The notes below the pieces were generated by a model, which did not search any database, was not told the DNA's origin, and worked only from the letters and a program-made list of their open reading frames with translations. 64,000 nt of DNA from Micrasema longulum (Eukaryota; Arthropoda; Insecta; Trichoptera; Brachycentridae), in NCBI GenBank assembly GCA_022494885.1, contig JAGVSM010002391.1:1-64000 (forward strand), in the 5' to 3' direction. Within the stretch, counting starts at the first letter, position 1; the number at the start of each line of letters is the position of its first letter. The position numbers and the translations under genes were made by a program. Positions 39,401 through 44,903 of the stretch are shown here, piece by piece.

Positions 39401-42400
39401 CCCGTTAGGGTTACATTAGAAATTTAATATTGTCTAGTCATTTTATGTCTCGTCTAGTCTAGTTAGTTCAGTCATCGTGTGCTTTTTCAGATTGATTTTA
39501 ATTTTGTCTCCAGTAAAAGTTTTCAAGTAGTAAGGTAAGTCGTTGTAGTGTTTAAGTCCATTATGTAGTATTTTTGAATGTCCTGTGTTTGTCTTTGCTT
39601 TTTCAATATGATAGTGTTGTTGTTGTCTGGTGGTATATTTGTGTATGTCAGCATTTTTGGCTAATATTATGTCGTCGTCTTGTATGTTTCCCAGTGTTAT
39701 TTTGTGCACAATTTTTAAGGTCTCAATTTTAGTCAAGTAGTTAATGTCAAACTGGTGTGTTTTTTTTGTACAGTTCAGTCGCAAAGGTCAGGTAGGGTAG
39801 GTCGTATGTTAGTTTAAGAATTTTGTTTTGTTGTCTTTGTATTCTCGTTATGTCTGTCTTGTTACCAGTTCCCCAGAAGGCGATCATGTAACTCAATTTA
39901 CTTTTGTCATAGGCTTCGTACATCATATTTTTTTCCTTTCTTGGTATAAAATCTTTAATTTTGTAGAAGAGGCTATGTAGTGATGCCATTACTTTAGTGA
40001 GTCCGTCTATGTGTTTTGTCCATTTTAATTGTCTGTCTATTGTGAGTCCTAGGTAAGTCACATGTTCTAGTTCTTTCAGAGTTTCGTTGTTTATTTTTAT
40101 GTTCATGTTAATACAACTTACTATTAAAATAATATAAATATAGTCTTTTAGTGCTTATAAATAATCAACTGGGGGTATTATTTTACGAACTCTTTTTTTC
40201 TGATAACAAATTTAATAACTACCTACGTAAAAGTATTGTAGTGATTATGTATGTATACATTTTAGTGATTTTCTACTGGGTTTCTATTGAGTGAATATCC
40301 ATCTATCGACTTACCGTGAAACTACGACATTCAATGAAACATTTTTCTCTGTAGTTACCATAATGTCCGTTTGGTGTCGTTGGTATTTGTCAAAATTTAA
40401 TTTATAAAAAATCGTTGTTCTTAAATAATTAATATTTTTAAAAAAACTGAATAATAATTTTAAAATATTTGACTGTCTATTTGAAAAAAATCTTAATTTA
40501 TTTTTATAATTTTTTAAAATACAATTTAAGTCCTAATTTAACGTGTATTTTCCGGCAATTAAATTTAAAATGAATTTTTTAAATATCCAGCATAAAAGCG
40601 CATTATTTAAATTTTTATCTATTTCAGTTTAACTAAGTTTAAACGATTAATTGAATATTTCTTTACGTCTAAAGTTTTGTTCAGTTAGAATAAAAATTTA
40701 TAGTCAAATTAAAATGTATAAACCTAAGAGTAACACGCCTCTGGCTAATAGAGTCGCCTATGCGTGGAAAAACCATTCAATGGTTATAAAGCACGAATTT
40801 AGCTACAGATTACAGCAATACAACGGGCAGTAGGTACTCGGGTCGAGAATTGCATGCGCAAACCGAAACCGTCCGTTACACGTTTGTTGTTAAACTAAAA
40901 ACTAAACGAAAAATTCGGATCGCTTTTGTTCCATACGATAGAGCTAAAGAAATGGCTTAAAAGTTATTTTGTAAAACAGAGTATGTTATATATATGTCAA
41001 TGTTGGTCAAGCCGAAATTCTCAATGTATTTTTTTCACTACGCTAAACCGTTGTACTTTTACGAAAAACTTTTTCGTGATTCAGTAAAAAACTTTTTTTA
41101 AATAATCGTATTTTGTAGGAGATTTTTTTCGAGCTTCAGTAAGCACAATATTACGCAATTATACGTAGAATGTGCCTCACCTCTAGGCCCCCCCAAATCC
41201 AGAAAATTGGTATTTTTATTTATATACGAAAATGTGTTTATTTGTATTAAAAATTCAAGTATCTTTGTTGGTCACCTGTCGTTGAATCTGTAACAAAATA
41301 AAAGTGGGTAGTAATTAAATAGTACCCAAAAAAAATAATTGTCAATAGGATACGCGGTCTCATTTTTCTTAATACGAACGTATTTTCGTATTTTTTCCAA
41401 AGATTATAGCACCATAGCAATCATTCTTTTACACAATGGCGTGTTCCCATTCTTTTGATTTTTCGATAAATTGTTTCCTATGGTAAGGACTATATAAAAG
41501 CCCTCTAAAGCGCCCAGTTTTATTTTCGGACGCACAGTATACAAATATGATAAATATTTTTGAAAAACGTTGAAGTACCGACCTACCGACTCAGAAAATT
41601 TATATTTTAGTGACTGACTGAAACAAGATTTTCGATACCGATACCGAATTTCAGCTTGTGTTCTAGTTTCGGTCGACACCGAAACCGAACTTAAGTTTCA
41701 GTTTTGAAATTGCAATAATTTAAAATGTATTTAAAATTTATGTGCGCGGGTCAAGATAAACAACGTTTGTGCAGTACAAAATATATAAAAAAAATTGAAC
41801 ATTTTAAACTATAATATAACTTAAATTTACCTCAAAGTGGACATACAATAAGTATGCTTTAAACCAGCGATATGGCAGCGGACTTAAAAAAATCAATAGT
41901 ACCTACTTATAAATAATTATTTTGCAATTAAAATTTTAGTACTTTGTAAAAATTCATGTGTTTTTATTTCTAACTAACAATATTTTTTATTTGTAATTAA
42001 GGTCTTATTTTTATACTTCCAGGTGAGCGAAATGTTTGGGGGTTTGGAGATATGCGCTCTTGAAGTTGTGGTGGGGAAAGACGGACGAGAATATATCATA
42101 GAAGTAAATGATAGCGCATTGTCTCTTATGGGAGAGACACAAGAAGATGATCGACGTCACATCGCTGATCTAGTTGCTCAAAGGATGCAGGTAAATAATG
42201 CAATCATTTAGATTTATTATGACTCTAAAGTTAATGTGCTTTATACAAATGTAAAATAAATAGGTGTAGCTATTGGTTTATCCAAATGTAAAATAAATAG
42301 GTGTGGCTATAATGTACTTTAAAGCAAAAAATATTTTTTAAGTTAAAAAAACAAAAAAAAAACATAAAAACTAGAAGTATGTAATTATGAACGGACTTCC

Positions 42401-44903
42401 CCTTCAGAGAAAACTAAATTCACGATCATTATTGATATATTTGTGACCTCTTTATTTATAATTACACTCGTTTTGAATTCAGAATACGTGCCGGCCAGGA
42501 GGCAACGTGCCAACCCGCTCTGGTTCTCGAGCGGGCTCGGTGACTTCCCCGACCGAGGAGCGGGCCGCGCCCCCCGGGGGCCCCCCGCCCGGGCCCCCTC
42601 CCGCGGGCCCCGCCTCCATGGCCGGGGCGCCAGCCACCGGGGAAAGGCCCCTGCCCCCCATCCCAGCGGAACCAGACCACCCGCCGCCGGGTAACCCCGC
42701 ACTGTCGTCGATTGGAAGAAGAGATTCTCAAGGTACTCGTACGTATGCTGGGCGGAAAATTAAATTGCTGTAAATAAATACCAATGAGGAAGTTCGGTGC
42801 AACGGGAAATTGCGTATAAAAAATGTTTTTTTGCGCGCAGTAAAAATAAGAGCATTTAATTGTACAGCGAAGTTTTTTTACTACTACTACTACTACTTTG
42901 AACAACGTCACTAGTTTTTCTAAATCAACTAATGACAGAGTGTTGCGATACATTTACGGTTACTAGAAAGCTAACCCACCAATCAGGATAGCTCATCATG
43001 GAGAACTTGAGACGTCACAGGCGGAGTAATTTCATAATCACAAAACTTCATAGCGCTGATAAAACGATAGGTAAAAATCTTTTTTTTTTGGCTTGGTTTG
43101 AAAGACTTTTAACAAATAAATATAAAACATCCAGTGAACTTCCTCATTATTTTATAAACTAAAGTGAATAATTCACACTTTGTATTTCAAATTTCCGCCA
43201 ACAAGATTGTTGCAAGTTTAATTTAAGCTTCTTCTAAAAACTGTTAATGTACCTATTTAACGTTTTAATTAGCTATTTTTTTTTCTGTTAACTAAGATTA
43301 TCATCCTAAGCATTACAAAACATTTCGTAGCAATTTGTTTTGTGAAAAATCAAAAAGATTGCATTACAAACCTTAATTTTTGTGATAGACAATACATGTA
43401 AATATTGGATATTGTTTTTTTAAATAAAATTAATTATATATATTAGAATACTTTCTGCATGTTTATTTATTTAACTTTTTGTAGACAATGTTATTCGTAC
43501 ATTGGCGGGCTTATTGCCAAATGGCAATTTCTTCCAACAACCAATAAAATAAAATTACCAAATTACAACAGGGATGGAGAATACCTTAAATAAGGGAATA
43601 TGGAAGTCTGGACATTTACAGGGCTTATGACCTGTCATTGGCTGGTTTAAGTGGCCACTTTACACACCGTGTAACATTCACCATTTTGCCTATGTTTGAA
43701 CATTGCCTAGTATGTGAAATAATTCAGTCAGATGAATCTCTTCACAACAATAAAGGTTTCAGCTCTTTAACTTCACTAAAATCAACAAATGGAAGAATTG
43801 AAGAAATATGGATGTTCAAACATAGGCAAAATGGTGAATGTTACACGGTGTGTAAAGTGGCCACTTAAACCAGCCAATGACAGGTCATATCCCTGTAAAT
43901 GCCTAGACTTCCATATTCCTTATTTAAGGTATTCTCCATCCCTGTTGTAATTTGTAATCTTAATGACTCCCGAGGGGGTGAAATCCAGTCTTTTGTCTAC
44001 GAACATTTGGACAAACTCAAATATTGTAATAAAATAAAAGTTTTGTTTTTATAATTTAAGCTACAGAACATATTCATTAAAAAAATAAAGTAAAAAGCTA
44101 AAGATATATAAAAATAGAAATAAACGTATTTGTTTATAAATTTTCTTAAATCAAAACTATTGATCAATGGGAAAAGGGAAAAAAGAGGAAAAGGGAATAT
44201 ATTATTGTCAATAAGTTCTTAAGTAACTACTATACATAATTATATATTATAAACGCGTTTTCTCCTTGGATTGTGACACTAGTGCAATGTTTATTTTACA
44301 TAATACATATATTTACGATTAGCATATCTCCATAGTTTTTCTTTTTCGATGAATTGTTTTTTGTGGGAGCTAGGAGCTTACAAAAGCGTCCAGTTTTACG
44401 TACCATATACAAATGTGATCAATATTTTTTAAAAACCAACACAGAAAATTTAATTCTGATACTCTCAAAAAACAAAATCGGTTGAGTTTTGGGGTGCGAA
44501 AAACGCGACAGTGAAACCTCAATTTTGTCGATTTCAATTGGGCATAATGTCTCCCCGATATTCTGAGAGAGAGTGACTGAAAAACTATGTTCAAATACCT
44601 ATGCATGAAATTTCTCTATCCTCATAACAGATCGATGCCTCCCGACGCATGACTAATGTCATGAGTTATCATTATGGTCCGTGAGTTTTCACTCTTTATC
44701 TGTTGAGAGCCTAAGTTCATTTTTATTTTCCAGCTTCCCAAAGCTCATCAGTGAGTACTTCGTCCGCCGCCCGCGCACCTGATGTTCCACAACGCTCTGG
44801 GTTCTCTCGTCAGGGCTCACTCTCGGCGTCTGTAGCAGAAGATGCAGAAGATACCATGAAAAACCTTCGCAAAACATTCGCGGGCATATTCGGCGATATG
44901 TAA
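21356..44903 (+). CDS. Syn: Synapsin, C-terminal half (six exons, 5' partial)
   Basis: Synapsin is a neuronal phosphoprotein on synaptic vesicles that tethers vesicles and binds ATP. The coding exons are 21356-21448, 23567-23679, 38562-38658, 42023-42190, 42483-42732 and 44734-44903, all with GT/AG borders and compatible phases (0,2,0,0,1). They give about 296 residues. [18 protein letters not shown], the [13 protein letters not shown] strand, [18 protein letters not shown] (the loop region of the C domain) and [16 protein letters not shown] are the hallmarks of the C-domain ATP-grasp-like fold. The Lys of VVLKIG and the Glu of IIEV align with known ATP/metal ligands of vertebrate synapsin. 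A proline-rich linker follows, then a tail ending [14 protein letters not shown], as in other synapsins. The earlier exons are not in the window. The introns are repeat-rich. Confidence 0.95.
21710..21915 (-). repeat. tRNA-derived SINE in Syn intron
   Basis: The minus strand reads ATCGGGTTGTGGTCCCGTAG, then GACTCACGGATCAGAGGTCC and the B box GGTTCGAACCC. The tail corresponds to the TTGCGTTCTTATGATTT-type sequence, here diverged. It is related to the copy at 27.9 kb; the GGTTGTGGTCC head differs from the GGCCTC-type SINEs. Confidence 0.6.
22040..22172. repeat. Family A relic
   Basis: GTATGTCCAAATGCTTGCAG, GACTGGCTGGATTTCTCCCC and the paired GTTGCAACAGAGAG / CTCTCTGTTGCAAC (short loop) are diverged ends of a family A foldback element with most of the body missing. 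Confidence 0.45.
22260..22810 (-). pseudogene. Unidentified decayed coding sequence, possibly transposase tail
   Basis: Read on the minus strand, one frame gives [40 protein letters not shown], then after a stop [20 protein letters not shown]. After a further break comes [20 protein letters not shown] and a tail [19 protein letters not shown]. The acidic stretch followed by a '[15 protein letters not shown]' segment resembles the C-terminal 'GDFVLVKF' tails of transposase-like insect proteins. I do not recognise the N-terminal part. At least one stop and one frameshift break it. Codon-like composition extends for over 500 bp, so it is more than chance. Confidence 0.4.
23567..23679 (+). CDS. 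Syn: Syn exon: [12 protein letters not shown] segment
   Basis: Acceptor ATATTTTTCAG, donor CAT|GTGAGT, length 113 bp, phase 0 to 2. It encodes [20 protein letters not shown] and [17 protein letters not shown] plus the first two bases of a Met codon completed 14.9 kb downstream. The EPYIDAKFD and [11 protein letters not shown] blocks are strongly conserved in synapsins. Confidence 0.95.
24297..24545 (+). mobile_element. Family E repeat, full-length copy
   Basis: Begins GGGCCTCGACTACAATGGGA and ends CTTCCCATTGTAATCGGGGC, a terminal inverted repeat of about 18 nt. It has the internal ATTTGTATGAAAATTTCAAG and TTTGTAGATAAAATCGAAG motifs. About 250 bp, non-coding. Confidence 0.65.
24830..25060 (-). 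mobile_element. Family E repeat, reverse copy
   Basis: ATCATTTATCTTCAATTTTA, GGTTACCGACGAAAATACTT and the distal GTACCGATGAAGATAGCG appear in reverse order relative to the copy at 1.66 kb, ending at TTTGTAATCGTGATCC. Confidence 0.6.
25070..25735 (-). mobile_element. Family E repeat interrupted by a D element
   Basis: E sequence runs from about 25070 to 25236 (TTACCGACGAAGATACTTTG, TATACACATTTACATATATG). It resumes at about 25650 with GAATATCGATATTAGTTTAT and ATCGATGAAGATAGCC. The break contains one complete D element. ACGTT occurs on both sides of the insertion. Confidence 0.6.
25237..25648. mobile_element. Family D element, copy 1
   Basis: About 412 bp with ends GTTATACAGAAAGCAGTCAG and the inverse of GTTATGCAGAAAACAGCCAG, a terminal inverted repeat of about 20 nt. 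Internal landmarks are AAGTGAAACTGAGATAAT, CGACACTATTTTCAGAAGGT and GATTATTACAG. ACGTT flanks both ends. No open frame for a transposase, so non-autonomous. Confidence 0.65.
26325..26744. mobile_element. Family D element, copy 2
   Basis: Same orientation as copy 1, about 1.09 kb downstream. It shares CCATAGAAAAGTGAAACTGA, GATAATATCACCTTTGTGAA, CGACACTATTTTCAGAAGGT and AAATTGTGGACTGGATGA, with many substitutions and small indels. The ends GTTAATCAGAAAGCAGCAAG and the inverse of GTTGTGCAAAAATCATCCAG are degraded versions of the family terminus. Confidence 0.6.
27628..28800. other. Unassigned segment with recurring TTTGAAC / GGAGCCTTT motifs
   Basis: GGGAGAGGGTAGATGGTTTG and GAGCCTTTGAACAGGC at the left recall CTTTGAAGAATG, GGGAGCCTTTAAATGC and CGTTCGAAACC about 1 kb to the right. 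A SINE sits between. The spacing and short repeated motifs hint at subterminal repeats of a DNA transposon, but no clean inverted termini or protein could be read. Confidence 0.25.
27845..28020 (-). repeat. tRNA-derived SINE with tail
   Basis: The minus strand reads AATCGGGTTGTGGTCCTGTG, GACTTACGGACCAAAGGTCA, then a B-box-like GGTTCGAATC. The tail contains the reverse complement of TTTGCGTTCTTATGATTTAC. Head and tail match the SINE at 21.8 kb. Confidence 0.6.
29684..29900 (-). repeat. tRNA-derived SINE (GGCCTC type), reverse copy
   Basis: CAATCTTACGCTTCAGGTGC and GGTCCAGGGACTATGATATA are the reverse of the body seen at 38.2 kb. The B-box region reads GGGAATCAAACCCGCGATCC. The head is degraded beyond about 29890. 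Confidence 0.6.
30242..31741 (-). mobile_element. Pogo-like DNA transposon relic flanked by TA
   Basis: The left end GGGTAGGGTGCTCAAAG and the inverse of the right end GGGCAGGGTGCCCCAAG match at 14 of 17 positions, with TA immediately outside each, as in Tc1/mariner/pogo elements. A third similar end (inverse of CAATCTACCC, followed by TA) lies at about 31390, so the 3' part may be a duplicate or nested piece. The minus strand near 30900-30990 encodes a basic/acidic run ([17 protein letters not shown]) of the kind found at the C-terminus of pogo-type transposases. No intact catalytic domain is visible. Confidence 0.4.
31408..31453. repeat. Short hairpin GATAACAGCACT / AGTGCTGTTATC
   Basis: Two perfectly complementary 12-mers enclose about 22 bp within the distal part of the pogo-like segment. 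Possibly a remnant of another terminal repeat. Confidence 0.5.
33240..34145 (-). pseudogene. Non-LTR retrotransposon reverse transcriptase fragment (with YADD box)
   Basis: From 34135 downward the minus strand reads [17 protein letters not shown], then [18 protein letters not shown]. The VPQGS-LGPLL and YADD boxes are diagnostic of reverse transcriptase; YADD is encoded at about 34034-34045. Further down, in changing frames, come thumb-like segments and a C-terminal part (about 33266-33460) with [20 protein letters not shown]. Many stops and frameshifts make it dead. It belongs to the same lineage as the copy at 39.4-40.1 kb. Jockey/CR1-like by motif; exact clade not determined. Confidence 0.75.
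34250..34335 (-). repeat. SINE remnant
   Basis: GGAATTAAACCCGAGACCTC is a decayed minus-strand B box in the context seen in the GGCCTC-type SINEs, and TTACTATGCAACGAAGG is a worn head. The tail is missing. Confidence 0.35.
34535..35352. mobile_element. Family A foldback element with tandemly duplicated body
   Basis: Inverted arms of about 100 nt (34531-34630 and 34940-35038) are nearly perfect and begin ATCAACAATATTTTGAGTTT. The internal body (AAGTATAGAAATGGAAAA to CATCTCTGTTGTAATAT) occurs twice, at 34668-34970 and 35061-35352, about 393 bp apart and almost identical. The whole composite is flanked by the 13-mer CTTGATATATATC (34522-34534 and 35353-35365), which could be a target-site duplication. 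No open frame. Confidence 0.75.
36177..36233 (+). repeat. SINE head (GGCCTC type), truncated
   Basis: GTCGGCCTCGTAGTGTAGTG and GCGCGTTCGCCCACCGTGCT lead to a worn B box (GAGGTTCGGGTT). The sequence then passes directly into a family E fragment at about 36234. Confidence 0.6.
36234..36330 (-). mobile_element. Family E fragment joined to a SINE head
   Basis: GGGTCCGTATTACAATGGGA, CATTCATCTTCAACTTTATC and TACAAAGTAGAATTAAG correspond to one end of family E. The rest of the element is absent. Confidence 0.55.
36361..36770. mobile_element. Family B MITE-like element
   Basis: The right end TGAAGTTCCTCATT is well preserved and the left end (ATGAGGTAGTCC) is worn. Internally it shares TTATTTGGTAATAGACTGTT, GATTTTTTTTACATTTTGTA, GTGACGTCGTTCAAAGTA and ATCCAATTTCCCGTAGGACT with copy 1, in the same orientation. 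Confidence 0.65.
38069..38310 (+). repeat. tRNA-derived SINE, near full length
   Basis: Head GGCCTCGTGGTGTTACGGTA, B box GGGTTCGATTCC, body GATATGAAATATTTATTGAA and TTCCCTGGACTGGTAAGGTG, tail CGATCAAGATACACTGCAAT and TGCCCTATGCACCATTAGG. This is the most complete GGCCTC-type SINE in the window. Confidence 0.75.
38562..38658 (+). CDS. Syn: Syn exon: [13 protein letters not shown] segment
   Basis: Acceptor TTGTTTTCAG, donor GAG|GTAGGA, 97 bp, phase 2 to 0. It encodes [20 protein letters not shown] and [12 protein letters not shown]. The SGNWKTN-GSAMLEQ block is the conserved loop next to the ATP site. Insect-like residues ([10 protein letters not shown]) distinguish it from vertebrate forms. 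Confidence 0.95.
38988..39355. mobile_element. Foldback element with GA-rich core
   Basis: GTTCTTTAAACCCTGTCACA, TCCGAAGCCACGATGATCAG at the left is mirrored by ACTGATCATTGTGGTTTCGG, ATGTGGCAGGGTTTAAAGAA at the right. The symmetry continues inward (AAGACATATTGGCACATT) to a core where GGTTGCTTACTTCTGCAG pairs with CTGCAGAAGAAAGCAACC around a GAGGAGGGGAGAGGGG / CCCCCCTC stretch. About 368 bp, no open frame. Confidence 0.7.
39356..39380. repeat. (TA)n microsatellite at a LINE 3' end
   Basis: A TA run passes into T-rich sequence immediately beyond the 3' end of the minus-strand LINE at 39.4 kb, consistent with a target or tail repeat. Confidence 0.6.
39395..40110 (-). pseudogene. 5'-truncated non-LTR retrotransposon, RT C-terminal region
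   Basis: Two overlapping minus-strand frames (40106-39747, 119 codons; 39784-39443, 113 codons) read [39 protein letters not shown] and then [18 protein letters not shown]. The second frame continues to a C-terminus with [20 protein letters not shown]. The VTYLGLTID and W-HI-L boxes are typical of the connection region of Jockey/CR1-like reverse transcriptases. One frameshift separates the frames; otherwise it is quite intact, so the insertion is younger than the 33 kb copy. The 5' half, including the catalytic boxes, is absent. Confidence 0.75.
40720..40990. repeat. Family G repeat, copy 2
   Basis: AAGAGTAACACGCCTCTGGC, AATAGAGTCGCCTATGCGTG, AGCTACAGATTACAGCAATA and, further on, CGCTTTTGTTCCATACGATA align in order with the copies at 11.11 and 51.48 kb. 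Confidence 0.5.
41215..41300 (+). repeat. Family E fragment
   Basis: ATACGAAAATGTGTTTATTT and AATTCAAGTATCTTTGTTGG belong to the middle of family E. Both ends are missing. Confidence 0.4.
42023..42190 (+). CDS. Syn: Syn exon: [15 protein letters not shown] segment
   Basis: Acceptor ATACTTCCAG, donor CAG|GTAAAT, 56 codons, phase 0 both sides. It encodes [40 protein letters not shown] and [16 protein letters not shown], the last strands of the ATP-grasp-like C domain. The two glutamates in ALEVV and IIEV align with metal ligands of mammalian synapsin. If the intron is retained, translation stops after six more codons (VNNAII). Confidence 0.95.
42483..42732 (+). CDS. Syn: Syn exon: proline-rich linker, extremely GC-rich
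   Basis: Acceptor TTTTGAATTCAG, donor CAAG|GTACTC, 250 bp, phase 0 to 1. It encodes [20 protein letters not shown], a Pro/Gly/Ala run ([14 protein letters not shown]), [20 protein letters not shown] and [16 protein letters not shown] fits the class I SH3-ligand pattern (RxLPPxP), and RRDS resembles a basophilic kinase site. The exon is mostly G+C, with long CCC/GGG runs, while the flanking introns are strongly AT-rich. Codons mostly end in G or C, unlike the upstream Syn exons. Confidence 0.9.
42783..43148. mobile_element. Family B MITE-like element, best-preserved ends
   Basis: AATGAGGAAGTTC and its exact inverse GAACTTCCTCATT bound 366 bp inside the Syn intron, starting 50 bp after the proline-rich exon. 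Internal motifs: CAACGGGAAATTGCG, TTTTTTTGCGCGCAGTAAAA, GACGTCACAGGCGGAGTA. No open frame. Confidence 0.8.
43560..43953. mobile_element. Family A foldback element, long arms
   Basis: Arms of about 142 nt (43560-43702 and 43812-43953) are near-perfect reverse complements, each with AAGTGGCCACTT, the ACCTGTCATTGGCTGG core and AACAGGGATGGAGAATACC. The loop (about 110 bp) carries the family body motif AGGTTTCAGCTCTTTAACTT. An outer fragment of the family end (GACAAACTCAAATATTG) follows at 44010-44027. Confidence 0.75.
44734..44903 (+). CDS. Syn: Syn last coding exon and stop
   Basis: Acceptor TTATTTTCCAG, enters in phase 1, stop TAA at 44901-44903. It encodes [38 protein letters not shown] and the terminal [18 protein letters not shown]. 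The final block corresponds to the conserved C-terminal (E-domain-like) tail of synapsins. RQGSLS is a possible kinase site. The Ser-rich start may be phosphorylated; this is inference. Confidence 0.95.

Noticed and set aside
42385..42953. Long minus-strand open frames opposite the proline-rich Syn exon
   Set aside because: They are shadows of the GC-rich coding exon: GC-rich sequence lacks stops on both strands. The plus-strand exon has proper splice sites and joins a known protein.
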